DNA of 64,000 nucleotides. Origin: Gracilimonas amylolytica. Its GTDB lineage: Bacteria; Bacteroidota; Rhodothermia; Balneolales; Balneolaceae. The translations under genes and the position numbers were made by a program. Shown piece by piece: positions 33,199-42,980 of the stretch. The DNA lies in the NCBI RefSeq assembly GCF_002911695.1, contig NZ_PQBS01000005.1:1-64000 (forward strand). Direction: 5' to 3'. Position 1 is the first letter of the stretch. Every line of letters begins with the position of its first letter. Below the pieces are notes generated by a model. It ran no database searches. It had not been told where the DNA came from and saw nothing but the letters and a program-made list of their open reading frames with translations.

Positions 33199-34989
33199 AT
33201 GACTTTTTTTAAATCCTTTTTAGCCTCCTGCCTTGGCATTTTTGTAAGTGTTATTTTGCTGATGCTGGTATTCTTCATCTTTTTGGTATCCAGTTCGTCA
33301 CAACCACTGCCTGATGTTAAAGATAACAGTGTCCTTACCATTGAAATGACAGGCAACCTGCCGGCCCGTGTCTTGCCCAGTCCATTTGAGACCTACTTTG
33401 ACCCTGCTGCAGGCAATAAACTATCTTTGGTTACCCTGAAGGAAAACCTGGCCAAGGCCGCCGCTGATGACCGCATCAAGGGTGTTTGGATCAAGGCTAA
33501 TTTAATGAGTGCCCCGTGGGCAAACCTTGAACAGGCTTATGATCATCTAAAGGAATACAAAGAGAGCGGTAAGTTTCTCTATTTCAGTACAGATGATATT
33601 GGAATGAATGAGCAGTCCTATTACCTGGCTACGGTGGCCGACAGTGTTTTCAGCCCACCCTACACTAACTTTGAATTTGATGGTTTTATCTCTCAATTCA
33701 CTTTTTATACGGACATGCTGGATAAGATCGGGGTTGAACCTGAGATCTTCAGAGTTGGTAAATATAAATCTGCTGTGGAGCCCTTCCTGGAAACTTCAGC
33801 CTCCCCTGAAAGCCGGCAACAGATCTCTGAGATCCTGAACGCAGCCACTTCCACATTTACGGAAGCTGTGGCCGCCAAAACCGGACGTTCTGTTGAAGAG
33901 ATCACAGAATTAATGAACAGTGCCCCCGTCAACCGACTCGAAACTGCTCATGAATTTGGACTCATCGACGATCTTTTATTTGAGAATGAAGTGGAACACC
34001 TGATCAAAGAAAGAGTTGGCTTAACAAAAGATTACGACCTGAACCGCATCTCATTCAAAAAATATGGTCAAATACCCGCTGCTTCTGCCGGTGTTGAGAG
34101 TCCATCTACCTTTGACCGCATCGCGGTGATCTACGCTGATGGAGCCATTATGCCGGATCTGGGCACTGACAATCCATTAGGATCATCCGGAACGATCACA
34201 GCAGAAAACATCCAAAAGCAGGTCAACGAGGCATTAAACAGCTCCTCTGTTAAAGCCCTTGTGGTTCATATAAACAGCCCCGGCGGCTCAGCTACCACAT
34301 CTGATCTCATTTGGAACACCCTGAAGACCGCTTCTGAGAAAAAACCTGTTGTGGCTTCAATGGGTGGCGTTGCAGCATCAGGTGGTTATTATATGGCCAT
34401 GGGTGCTGATACGGTTGTAGCGAATGCAAATACGATCACTGGTTCCATTGGGATCTTTAACCTTTTATTTAACGTAAAAGAATTGACTGAAGACAAGATC
34501 GGTCTGGACTTCGAAATTTTAAAAACGCATCAGTATGCGGATCTGCTTGATCTCACAACTCCCTTCACCCCAGCAGAAGGCCGTGTCATTCAGCAAAATG
34601 TGGAAAATGGTTACGAGGTATTTCTGAATCGCGTAGCTGAAGCACGGGGAATGACCAGAGATGAAGTACATGAATTAGCTCAGGGTCGCGTTTGGACCGG
34701 TTCAGCCGCACAGGAAGTTGGTTTGGTGGATGAGATCGGATCGATCGATGATGCCATTGCCATTGCCGCTGAAATGGCAGGAATGGAAGAATACCGCATT
34801 GAAAATTATCCAAAGCAGAAAGGATTATTTGAGGTACTGATGTCCGGCACCGAGGCCAAAGTGTACAGTTACCTAAACAGCTGGTTCCCGTTCACGAGTC
34901 ATGAAGAAGTGAGAAACTTAAGAATGTTGATGAATCAACCGGCCGGCCAAAACTGGATGATCCTGCCAACAGAGATCTCAATCCGGTAA
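33199..34989 (+). CDS. sppA: Signal peptide peptidase SppA, 67K type
   Basis: A membrane-anchored serine-lysine protease that cleaves leftover signal peptides. It has an N-terminal anchor (about residues 7-32) and two tandem S49 domains, like the long E. coli enzyme. The catalytic lysine is in VGKYKSAVEPF (Lys190) and the serine in GVAASGGYYMA (Ser394), both in the expected halves. The length of 596 residues is normal. An MBL-fold gene begins 7 bases after the stop and is probably co-transcribed. Confidence 0.93.
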   Translation: MTFFKSFLASCLGIFVSVILLMLVFFIFLVSSSSQPLPDVKDNSVLTIEMTGNLPARVLPSPFETYFDPAAGNKLSLVTLKENLAKAAADDRIKGVWIKANLMSAPWANLEQAYDHLKEYKESGKFLYFSTDDIGMNEQSYYLATVADSVFSPPYTNFEFDGFISQFTFYTDMLDKIGVEPEIFRVGKYKSAVEPFLETSASPESRQQISEILNAATSTFTEAVAAKTGRSVEEITELMNSAPVNRLETAHEFGLIDDLLFENEVEHLIKERVGLTKDYDLNRISFKKYGQIPAASAGVESPSTFDRIAVIYADGAIMPDLGTDNPLGSSGTITAENIQKQVNEALNSSSVKALVVHINSPGGSATTSDLIWNTLKTASEKKPVVASMGGVAASGGYYMAMGADTVVANANTITGSIGIFNLLFNVKELTEDKIGLDFEILKTHQYADLLDLTTPFTPAEGRVIQQNVENGYEVFLNRVAEARGMTRDEVHELAQGRVWTGSAAQEVGLVDEIGSIDDAIAIAAEMAGMEEYRIENYPKQKGLFEVLMSGTEAKVYSYLNSWFPFTSHEEVRNLRMLMNQPAGQNWMILPTEISIR

Positions 34990-34996
34990 GTATTTT

Positions 34997-35845
34997 ATGA
35001 ACATAGGCCGATTTGAAATAGAGCAGTTAAGTGAAGGCATTTTTGAGATCTTTGAGGATGGATTGATACAGAAATCAACCTTGTCTGAGATCAAAGAGGA
35101 ATCGGGATTACCGGGAGTAAAAGAATCCTCTCATTATATAGGGATCAACCCTTTACTGATACGCGATGGCAAACATAATGTATTGGTAGATACCGGCCTC
35201 GGATGGGGCCTTGATCACCGTAGTTCCTACACGGATACCTCTAACCTGCTCACCAACCTCGATATTTTCGGCCTCACCCCCGCTGACATTACCCATGTGG
35301 TTTTAAGCCACCTTCACTACGATCATGCAGCAGGGTCCACGTATGTGGATCATAACACTTCCACCCAGCCCACCATGTCGTATGCCAATTACTTTTTGCA
35401 GAAAAAGGAATGGTATTTTGCCCTGGAAGAAACCGCCAGAGGTCATCAGCGACCCGGAGCCGGATATCAGCTGGATGAGTTGTATAAACTGGCCGCAGAA
35501 GACAAACTTGTTTTGATCACCGATCAACAGTTTGAGCTTTTACCGGGTATTCAGATCATCCGTACAGGTGGGCATACGCCAGGGCATCAGATCGTAAAGA
35601 TTCAGGATGCAGGTGAAACCGCATATTTCCTGGGAGACCTTATTCCAAGCGAATTTCATTTGAACCATTATGCCATGCGTAAAATGGATGTGAATGCCGT
35701 CGAATCGAAAAAGGCTAAAACATTGATCCTGCGTCAGGCTCTCAAAGAGAATGCGGTGTTACTGTTCTATCATTCACTTCATGCCAAAGCCGGTAAACTG
35801 GTACTGAATCAGAGTAAAAAGTTTGCGCTTAAAGACATCCGATAG
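34997..35845 (+). CDS. MBL-fold metallohydrolase
   Basis: A 282-residue metallo-beta-lactamase-fold protein with the metal motif LSHLHYDHAAG, a second histidine in GGHTPGHQIVKI, and an aspartate in YFLGDLIPSE. The order and spacing fit the glyoxalase-II/lactonase-like class (PF00753). The natural substrate cannot be predicted. It overlaps nothing and lies 7 bases downstream of sppA. Confidence 0.85.
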   Translation: MNIGRFEIEQLSEGIFEIFEDGLIQKSTLSEIKEESGLPGVKESSHYIGINPLLIRDGKHNVLVDTGLGWGLDHRSSYTDTSNLLTNLDIFGLTPADITHVVLSHLHYDHAAGSTYVDHNTSTQPTMSYANYFLQKKEWYFALEETARGHQRPGAGYQLDELYKLAAEDKLVLITDQQFELLPGIQIIRTGGHTPGHQIVKIQDAGETAYFLGDLIPSEFHLNHYAMRKMDVNAVESKKAKTLILRQALKENAVLLFYHSLHAKAGKLVLNQSKKFALKDIR

Positions 35846-35954
35846 ATGATTCTATCGCATTAACTGCCTATTTATTTTGCAAGATTTGATAAATATCCTG
35901 TCTTCTTTTCAATAATATCAGGTCAATAATTTATCATCTAAGAGTTTACCGCAA

Positions 35955-38360
35955 ATGAAGCGCATTTCACTTCTATTTATTTTTACTGTTGTACCTTTTT
36001 TTGCTATTGCACAGACTGTGACTGTTAAAGATGCAGAAACAGGAGAACCCCTTCCCGCAGTTACTCTCAGCAGTGAAAACCCGACCTATTTTGTTACTAC
36101 CGATGAAAATGGCAAAGCTGATCTTGCCCGTTTTGAAGGAATTGATCGAATTCAGGTTCGGATGCTTGGGTACAAAACCATTGTTCGGAGTTACTCACAA
36201 ATCGAAGCAGACAGCTTCGAGATCTTAATGCAGGCAGTGGCCTTCGATCTTAATGATATGGTGGTTTCCGCCAACCGCTGGTCGCAAAGTTCATCAAACG
36301 TACCATCTAAAATTTCTACAGTAAGTCCTGAGGATGTAAGACTACAGAATCCCCAAACAGCCGCAGATCTGCTTAATTTGTCGGGTGAGGTTTTCATACA
36401 AAAAAGTCAGCAAGGCGGAGGCAGCCCCATGATCCGCGGGTTTGCTACCAACCGTTTACTTTATACCATTGATGGCGTGCGCATGAACACGGCCATCTTT
36501 CGCGGAGGTAATATTCAAAACGTGATCTCTCTCGATCCTTATGCCATTCAAAGTACGGAAGTCCTTTTTGGTCCCGGTTCGGTGATCTATGGGAGTGATG
36601 CCATAGGCGGGGTGATGAGTTTCAATACACTCACTCCTGCCCTCTCCAGAAATGATAAAATAGCTACTCATTTAGGAGCGTCTATTAGGTATTCTTCAGC
36701 TAATAATGAAAATACGGGGCATATTGACCTTAGTGTAGGCTCCGGGAAATGGGCTATTTTAAGCAGCCTCACCTATTATGATTACGGTCACCTTCGTCAG
36801 GGAAGCAATGGTCCTGATGATTACATAAAACCATACTATGTGGAACCCGGCTTGAATAACGATGAAGTGATCCTGCAGGATGATCCTTTGATACAGATCC
36901 CTACGGCCTACTCCCAGTTGAATGCCATGCAAAAGATACGCTTCAAGGCTTCTGATAAGCTCGAATTCAATTATGGATTCCACCTTTCTGAAACCACTCC
37001 ATATGGTCGCTATGATCGCCACAACCGGATCAGAAATGATCTCCCGCGTTACGGAGAATGGAATTATGGGCCTCAAAAATGGTTGATGAATCATCTTAAG
37101 ACAGATTATGTGAATCAGAATCTTTTATTTGATAACCTGAGTCTGAGCCTGGCACATCAGGTGTTTGAGGAAAGCAGGATCAGCCGTGACTTGAATAGCT
37201 CAACCCGTGAGAATAGAATTGAGGATGTATATGCCTACTCAGCTAATATTGATTTTTTAAAGATCATCAGTGAAAGGAAAACTCTGTACTATGGATTTGA
37301 GTACGTCCAAAATGATGTTGATTCCAAAGGGATCGATGAAGAGATCTTTAGCGGCGATAAACAACCCGGTCCCTCACGTTATCCTCAGGCGATCTGGCAA
37401 TCGGCTGCGGCCTATGTAAATAATGAATTTGAAGTATCAGACCTGCTGACCCTTCAGGGCGGACTTAGATACAATCAGATCATGATCGATGCCGATTTTA
37501 ACACTGATTTTTATCCTTTCCCTTTTGAAGAAGCGAACATAAACAACGGATCCCTCACAGGAAGCCTTGGTGCCGTACTTCGCCCTTCCGACAGCTGGAT
37601 CATCAGTACCAATCTTTCCACGGCATTCCGGGCACCTAACGTAGATGATATCGGTAAGATCTTTGATTCTGAACCAGGTGCTGTGGTGGTACCTAATCCG
37701 GATTTAAAACCTGAGTATGCCTACAATGCTGATCTGGGAATTGCCCATACCTTTGGAGATTTTTTGAAAGCAGACGTAACCGGATATTACACGATCCTGG
37801 AAGATGCTATCGTACGCAGAAATTACAGCCTGAATGGGTCTGACAGTTTAATGTATGATGGAGTCATGAGTCGTATTCAGGCTCTTCAAAATGCAGCTGA
37901 GGCCCATGTTTACGGTGTACAGTTTGGTATTGAGGCTAACCTTTCGTCAGAATTGGGTCTAAGCTCAGACATAAACTTCCAAAAAGGCGAGGAAGAGCTT
38001 GATGATGGCAGCAGCAGTCCATCCAGACATGCAGCACCCTGGTTTGGTGTTAGCAGACTGACCTATGAGCTTCCGAAACTTACCCTTGAACTCAACTCGC
38101 AATATCAGGGAGAGAAATCCCATATTGACCTTTCCGTTAGTGAACAGGGTAAAACCGAGATCTACGCACTGGATGATAATGGAAATACCTACTCCCCGGC
38201 CTGGTACACCTTAAACTTCAAGGCATTGTATCAAGTGGGAACAAACTATAGTATCACTGCCGGACTTGAGAATATTACGGATCAGCGCTATCGCCCATAC
38301 AGTTCCGGTGTATCTGCTCCCGGTAGAAACTTCATTATCTCTCTGAGTGTCAATATCTGA
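35955..38360 (+). CDS. TonB-dependent outer-membrane receptor
   Basis: An 801-residue barrel receptor. It has a signal peptide (ends FAIAQ, about residue 20), a short carboxypeptidase-like regulatory domain (about 21-95), a plug domain (about 100-235: GGGSPMIRGFATNRLLYTIDGVRMN, quoted as SPMIRGFATNRLLY and GPGSVIYGSDAIGG), and a 22-strand barrel ending in RNFIISLSVNI. The plug wording resembles receptors for heme, hemoproteins or metal complexes. The next gene is an NlpE-type copper-response lipoprotein, so a metal ligand is possible but not shown. Confidence 0.9.
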   Translation: MKRISLLFIFTVVPFFAIAQTVTVKDAETGEPLPAVTLSSENPTYFVTTDENGKADLARFEGIDRIQVRMLGYKTIVRSYSQIEADSFEILMQAVAFDLNDMVVSANRWSQSSSNVPSKISTVSPEDVRLQNPQTAADLLNLSGEVFIQKSQQGGGSPMIRGFATNRLLYTIDGVRMNTAIFRGGNIQNVISLDPYAIQSTEVLFGPGSVIYGSDAIGGVMSFNTLTPALSRNDKIATHLGASIRYSSANNENTGHIDLSVGSGKWAILSSLTYYDYGHLRQGSNGPDDYIKPYYVEPGLNNDEVILQDDPLIQIPTAYSQLNAMQKIRFKASDKLEFNYGFHLSETTPYGRYDRHNRIRNDLPRYGEWNYGPQKWLMNHLKTDYVNQNLLFDNLSLSLAHQVFEESRISRDLNSSTRENRIEDVYAYSANIDFLKIISERKTLYYGFEYVQNDVDSKGIDEEIFSGDKQPGPSRYPQAIWQSAAAYVNNEFEVSDLLTLQGGLRYNQIMIDADFNTDFYPFPFEEANINNGSLTGSLGAVLRPSDSWIISTNLSTAFRAPNVDDIGKIFDSEPGAVVVPNPDLKPEYAYNADLGIAHTFGDFLKADVTGYYTILEDAIVRRNYSLNGSDSLMYDGVMSRIQALQNAAEAHVYGVQFGIEANLSSELGLSSDINFQKGEEELDDGSSSPSRHAAPWFGVSRLTYELPKLTLELNSQYQGEKSHIDLSVSEQGKTEIYALDDNGNTYSPAWYTLNFKALYQVGTNYSITAGLENITDQRYRPYSSGVSAPGRNFIISLSVNI

Positions 38361-38381
38361 TCACCCAAAAACTCACCTGAT

Positions 38382-38810
38382 ATGAAGACACTGATACTGA
38401 TCCTAATTTCATTGATGCTTATTGGGTGTGTGCAAAAGAATCAGAGTAATGATCCTGAAGTTCCACAGGCTATCCCTGACGATCATACGTCACAAAATGC
38501 TCTGGATTGGTATGGCAGCTATTCAGGTCTTTTACCCTGTGCCTCGTGTGAAGGCATCAAAACTACGCTTGTTTTGAATGCAAATGGCTCGTATTCCCTA
38601 ACCTTGAACTACCTCGGTGAAAGTGAACCGAATACCTTTGAAACGCAAGGATCCTTTAGCTGGAATGAAGCCGGCAACACTATCACCCTGGAAAATAAGG
38701 AAGCTCCAAATCAATATTATGTGGGGGAAAATTATATCGCAAAGCTGGATATGGAAGGAAACCGTGTAACCGGTGATCTTGCAAACATGTATATTTTACA
38801 AAAAGATTAA
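38382..38810 (+). CDS. NlpE-like lipoprotein (copper resistance/envelope stress)
   Basis: A 142-residue lipoprotein with lipobox LIGC (Cys16) and an NlpE N-terminal domain (PF04170): WYGSYSGLLPCASCEGIKTTL with the conserved CASC pair (quoted as SGLLPCASCEGIKT). In E. coli NlpE senses envelope stress and copper through CpxA; here only the lipid-anchored N-terminal domain is present, without the C-terminal OB domain. It starts 21 bases after the TonB receptor and is followed by a small membrane protein gene, suggesting a three-gene unit. Confidence 0.85.
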   Translation: MKTLILILISLMLIGCVQKNQSNDPEVPQAIPDDHTSQNALDWYGSYSGLLPCASCEGIKTTLVLNANGSYSLTLNYLGESEPNTFETQGSFSWNEAGNTITLENKEAPNQYYVGENYIAKLDMEGNRVTGDLANMYILQKD

Positions 38811-38835
38811 AAGTACCCTATTAAACTAAACCGAC

Positions 38836-39066
38836 ATGCTGAAATCTTTTCAGGAAGAACATCCCGCCATCTTTAATGCCATTATAATTGGTACACCTTC
38901 CCTCATTATCTTTTTACTGATCATTGTAACCGATCCCTTTGAGTTTAGCACGCTTGAATTAGCAAACCGCCTCATTGTTTACGTTATGATATTCATCCTC
39001 TCCTTATTTGGCGGACTACTATTTGGCGGTTTGATCAAGTGGATGATGTCCCGTTCCGTTAGATAG
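38836..39066 (+). CDS. Small membrane protein of unknown function
   Basis: A 76-residue protein with two membrane helices (about IIGTPSLIIFLLIIVT and LIVYVMIFILSLFGGLLFGGLI). I recognise no family. It lies 25 bases after the NlpE-like gene and is likely the last gene of that transcript. Confidence 0.55.
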   Translation: MLKSFQEEHPAIFNAIIIGTPSLIIFLLIIVTDPFEFSTLELANRLIVYVMIFILSLFGGLLFGGLIKWMMSRSVR

Positions 39067-39120
39067 TCTTTTTAATTCATTCCACTATCGCTTCACCCAA
39101 CAATATACTGTGAAAAGAAA

Positions 39121-39142
39121 AAAGGCCTGACAGGCTTATAAC
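39121..39142 (-). terminator. Possible weak terminator of rho
   Basis: On the minus strand a short stem GCC-TGTCA-GGC is followed by CTTTTTTCTTTT, about 75 bases after the rho stop. The stem is only 3-4 base pairs, so this is weak. Confidence 0.35.
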
Positions 39143-39171
39143 TTACAGACCGTTCTAAATACGACGAAACT

Positions 39172-39215
39172 CTGTTTACTGTTTACTGCTCACTGTTAAC
39201 TGATCACTGTAAACT
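39172..39215. repeat. Six tandem heptamers CTGnnnA ending at the rho stop codon
   Basis: Read on the plus strand: CTGTTTA, CTGTTTA, CTGCTCA, CTGTTAA, CTGATCA, CTGTAAA, then CT. All six copies keep CTG at positions 1-3 and A at position 7. The array ends where the rho stop codon (39214-39216, minus strand) begins. It resembles the short tandem heptamer repeats known in some bacteria. Confidence 0.75.
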
Positions 39216-40755
39216 ACTTATTCATAGAGATCAGGAATTCCTCGTTATTCTTGGTGCCCTTGATCTTATCGAGCAGGAAGTCCATGGCTTCATACGGACT
39301 CATATTCGTCAAATAACGGCGTAGTAATACCACTTTTTCACGTTCAGCCTCTGAAACCAGCAGTTCTTCGCGGCGGGTTCCACTTCTGAAAATATCGATG
39401 GCAGGATAGAGTCTTCTTTCAGAGATTCGGCGATCCAGGTAGATCTCCATGTTACCGGTTCCCTTGAACTCTTCAAAGATCACGTCATCCATACGTGAGC
39501 CGGTGTCGATGAGAGCGGTAGCCATGATAGTTAGAGAACCACCATTTTCAATATTTCTGGCAGAACTAAATAGTTGTCTTGGAGCCTTCAGTGCTTCTGA
39601 ATCAACACCACCACTCATTGTGCGGCCTTTGTTGGATGCTACGACATTGTAGGCCCTGGCAAGTCTGGTGATGGAATCCATGAGCATCAACACATCATGC
39701 CCGCTTTCAACGAGGCGTTTGGCTTTTTCAAAAACGATCTCTGCCAACCCAATGTGGTTTTCCGGCTTTTCATCGAAGGTTGACGCAACCACTTCTGCAT
39801 TTTTAACGGTGCGTTCCATTTCGGTCACCTCTTCAGGACGTTCATCCACCAAAACGATCAAGATCTTGGTATCGGGGTGATTCGCAGCCACAGCATTTGC
39901 GATATTACGCAGAATGGTGGTTTTACCTGTCTTGGGTTGTGCTACGATCAACCCTCGCTGCCCTTTACCAACGGGAGCAAAAAGATCGATCAATCGGGTT
40001 GTATGTTCTGTGGGCTCAAACTCCAGGCGGTACCGCTGGTCGGGGTGAACCGGAAGCAGATCCTCAAAATCCTGACGGTTATCCATATCATGTGGAATAC
40101 GACCATTGACGCCTTCAATACGCAAGAGCGCAAAATAACGCTCCCCAACTTTAGGCGGGCGTATCACACCGATCACGCAATCACCCTGCTTCAAACGAAA
40201 CCGCTTGATCTGCGAAGGTGATACATAGATATCATCCGGGCTCGCTTTGTAGTTATAATTCACGGAACGAAGGAACCCGTAGCCATCCGGTAGAATTTCA
40301 AGAGTTCCTTCGTTAAACAGATACGGCCCCAGATCAGGCTCAAGCTCTTTTATGCGTTCAGCCAGAGTACTTGCGTCAGACTCAGGCAATTTATTGTGCT
40401 CATGCCCTGCCCTGCGTTTTTTATTCTTATGCTGATGCTTCTTTTTCGACTTTTTATCATCGTTCTCATTCTTTTTCTTGTATGAGACGATATGGTCTTG
40501 ACTGCCATAGGATTTCAGTTCCGAATCCTTTTGAGTGGAATCACTCCCAACTTCATTTTTCTCTTTAGCAGAGGATTTCGGTTCATCAGAAGATTGAGCT
40601 TTTTCGCGAATACTCTCGATCAGCTGAACTTTACGAATTCCGGTAACCCGTTTAATACCAATAGATTTTGCAATGGTTTGTAACTCGTGAAGCTTTTTAC
40701 CCTCTAAGGATTCCAACTCCCCGGCCGAGATTCCGGCAGTTTGATTATCTGACAT
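39214..40755 (-). CDS. rho: Transcription termination factor Rho
   Basis: The hexameric RNA-dependent ATPase helicase that ends transcription. It has an N-terminal Rho_N/SAP-like part ([18 protein letters not shown]), a very basic/acidic disordered insertion (about residues 55-125, rich in K, H, E) before the cold-shock RNA-binding domain ([22 protein letters not shown], quoted as [11 protein letters not shown]), and the ATPase core with Walker A QPKTGKTT and the arginine-finger region. The insertion is a feature of many Bacteroidota-type and high-GC Rho proteins. The length of 513 residues fits that form. Confidence 0.96.
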   Translation of the reverse strand: MSDNQTAGISAGELESLEGKKLHELQTIAKSIGIKRVTGIRKVQLIESIREKAQSSDEPKSSAKEKNEVGSDSTQKDSELKSYGSQDHIVSYKKKNENDDKKSKKKHQHKNKKRRAGHEHNKLPESDASTLAERIKELEPDLGPYLFNEGTLEILPDGYGFLRSVNYNYKASPDDIYVSPSQIKRFRLKQGDCVIGVIRPPKVGERYFALLRIEGVNGRIPHDMDNRQDFEDLLPVHPDQRYRLEFEPTEHTTRLIDLFAPVGKGQRGLIVAQPKTGKTTILRNIANAVAANHPDTKILIVLVDERPEEVTEMERTVKNAEVVASTFDEKPENHIGLAEIVFEKAKRLVESGHDVLMLMDSITRLARAYNVVASNKGRTMSGGVDSEALKAPRQLFSSARNIENGGSLTIMATALIDTGSRMDDVIFEEFKGTGNMEIYLDRRISERRLYPAIDIFRSGTRREELLVSEAEREKVVLLRRYLTNMSPYEAMDFLLDKIKGTKNNEEFLISMNK

Positions 40756-40875
40756 AAAATGTGGCTGTTAAAAATATATGATTCTTACTGAATTTTGGGG
40801 TGAACATCGTGCCAACTGTTGTACCAAGCGGCGGTAAAGGATATTCAATCAGGTAAGGATATTAGCGATGTATAG

Positions 40876-42129
40876 TTATGATACGTTTTGTGTCCATCGC
40901 CTAACGATGGGATAAAAGTAAAAACTTCCCATAAAAATTACTAACTCTGACTTCAATTCATTTAAAATAATTCCTGCGTTGCTTTCATCCATCCGCAGGG
41001 TAGAGATCTGTTTCTTAATATCGTCAAATTTAGCGGCTCTGTCTCCGCTTTGTTCTACAAAATATCGTTTGCCAAAATACCTGAAATTATCAAGGAAATC
41101 CGCTGTTACCTTGTCCTTCATAGCTGAGAACACAAGAACGGTTTCTTCAGGTGCTTTCAGCTCTTTAACCGCGTTCAACGATGAATTAAGAGCATCCTTA
41201 TTATGTGAACCGCTGAAATACCAGTCATATTTCGGGTGAATCTTTTCGAACCTGCCCGGTGCCCCTTTAAAGTTTTCAATGGCCGTTTTAAACGAGGGAT
41301 CACTCACGGGATATCGATCACTCAGAATTTCTTTGGCCTCCCAAACCGTTGCTATATTCCACATATTAATGGATTCCCTGAAGTGAGTGACAAACGAAAT
41401 TTCCGGTTTATTGAGCGAAATAACACCTTCATTCCACTCGGGTTGAGCAGATCTTGCGTAAACAATCGGAGCTTTTCTTTTCCGAGCTGCTGCTTCACAA
41501 ACCTGTTCCGCGGCTTCAGGCATTTTCCCAATGATAACGGGAGTCGATTTTTTAATGATCCCTGCCTTTTCACCTGCGATCTCCTCGAGGCTATCTCCCA
41601 GAATGTCCTGATGGTCGAGCCCCACACTGGTTATGACAGATAGCAAAGGCTGAATGATATTTGTTGAATCAAGCCTCCCTCCCAAACCGGTTTCTATGAT
41701 CGCCAGATCCACCTTCATTTTCCTGAAATACCAAAAGGCAATAACGGTACTTATCTCAAAATAGCTAAGCCTAATATCCTCAAGGTGATTGCCCCATGCA
41801 TTGAAAAATTCAAGCAATGCTTCATTTGGTATCTCTTCCATATCAACCCTGATCCGTTCGTTATATCGAATCAGATGGGGAGACGTAAACAAGCCTGTGG
41901 AATAACCGGCTTCATGATAAACCGTTTCCAGCAAATATCCGGTAGTACCTTTACCATTGGTACCTGCGATATGAACAGCCGGCAGTTCCCGGTGAGGATT
42001 ACCGATCAGGTCAAAGAAAGCGAGCAGGTTATCAAACGAAAAATTCGCTGCGCTTGCCCCCGATTCCTGAAATTTTGGAATTTGATCCAGAAACGCCCAT
42101 ACATCCTCGATGCGGTCAAATCTACTCAT
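40876..42129 (-). CDS. folC: Folylpolyglutamate/dihydrofolate synthase
   Basis: Adds glutamates to folates, and in many bacteria also makes dihydrofolate from dihydropteroate. It has the Mur-ligase ATP-binding loop AGTNGKGTTGYLLE and the metal/ADP motif LGGRLDSTN. The length of 417 residues is normal. Its start ATG (42129) overlaps the stop of the aminotransferase gene by 4 bases, so the two are translationally coupled, which fits a shared role in folate synthesis. Confidence 0.92.
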   Translation of the reverse strand: MSRFDRIEDVWAFLDQIPKFQESGASAANFSFDNLLAFFDLIGNPHRELPAVHIAGTNGKGTTGYLLETVYHEAGYSTGLFTSPHLIRYNERIRVDMEEIPNEALLEFFNAWGNHLEDIRLSYFEISTVIAFWYFRKMKVDLAIIETGLGGRLDSTNIIQPLLSVITSVGLDHQDILGDSLEEIAGEKAGIIKKSTPVIIGKMPEAAEQVCEAAARKRKAPIVYARSAQPEWNEGVISLNKPEISFVTHFRESINMWNIATVWEAKEILSDRYPVSDPSFKTAIENFKGAPGRFEKIHPKYDWYFSGSHNKDALNSSLNAVKELKAPEETVLVFSAMKDKVTADFLDNFRYFGKRYFVEQSGDRAAKFDDIKKQISTLRMDESNAGIILNELKSELVIFMGSFYFYPIVRRWTQNVS

Positions 42130-42980
42130 TTACTCAGGTTTTCCATTTTATACGATTGAAAGGCCTTTCGCAGGTTCTCAACGGTTGAGTGACCGGTTTT
42201 AAACTTTATATCATCAATCGTTTGAACCTCCTGAATCTCGATCAGTGAATTCGTTAAGAAAACGGCGGTAGATTCATATAAAGGTCCCGGGGCATACTTC
42301 CCGGTATTAATCAGATGACCCATTTCATTCAGAAGATCTATGATGATCCCTCTTGTAATACCCGGAAGAATATCACATTCATCAGATGGTGTATAGATCT
42401 CGTCGTCTTTTATCCAAAACAGATTGGCAATGGTTGTTTCACTCACAAAGCCATTGACTGTTAACATGACAGCATCATCCTTTTGGCTCTTATTAGCCTC
42501 CTGAGCAGCCTTAATGTAATTGAGGCCATTACTTAGCTTGTATCTTCTTTCAAGTGCTTCTGAAGGAATACAGCGCGTTTGGGCTGTCATTAGATCAAGG
42601 GCTGCGGTTGACCGATCATATTCACTCACTTGTATCATCCTGGAGGATGTTTTTGAAGTACTTTTATAACCACGCCCGCCTTCTCTCCAGAATTGTATTC
42701 GAACCATCGCCTCATCATCAACCAAATGATTGGCATCAATGACTTCTAAAACCTCCTTCTTCAGTTCATCTGATTTGACCGGCATTTCAAGATCAAGGTA
42801 GGCTAATCCTTCCTTCAGTCTATCCATGTGATCATCCCATTTCAGGAATCTGCTTTTATAACTTTTGAGGGTCTCAAAGCAGCCATCACCATACATTATC
42901 CCACGGTTTTCGGGTGTGACAATTGCCTCACTGCCTTTAATAAGTGACCCATTCAATGATATGTAATGGTCATTTTTCAT
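42126..42980 (-). CDS. Class IV aminotransferase, probable aminodeoxychorismate lyase
   Basis: A 284-residue PLP fold-type IV enzyme. The likely PLP lysine is in RRYKLSNGLNYIKA, with the ENRG/YGDGCFETLK motif near the N-terminus and NGFVSETTIANLF in the PLP-phosphate-binding loop. The family includes PabC (aminodeoxychorismate lyase, p-aminobenzoate for folate), branched-chain and D-amino acid aminotransferases. Tight coupling to folC favours PabC, but pabA and pabB are not in the window, so I leave the gene symbol open. Confidence 0.85.
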   Translation of the reverse strand: MKNDHYISLNGSLIKGSEAIVTPENRGIMYGDGCFETLKSYKSRFLKWDDHMDRLKEGLAYLDLEMPVKSDELKKEVLEVIDANHLVDDEAMVRIQFWREGGRGYKSTSKTSSRMIQVSEYDRSTAALDLMTAQTRCIPSEALERRYKLSNGLNYIKAAQEANKSQKDDAVMLTVNGFVSETTIANLFWIKDDEIYTPSDECDILPGITRGIIIDLLNEMGHLINTGKYAPGPLYESTAVFLTNSLIEIQEVQTIDDIKFKTGHSTVENLRKAFQSYKMENLSK

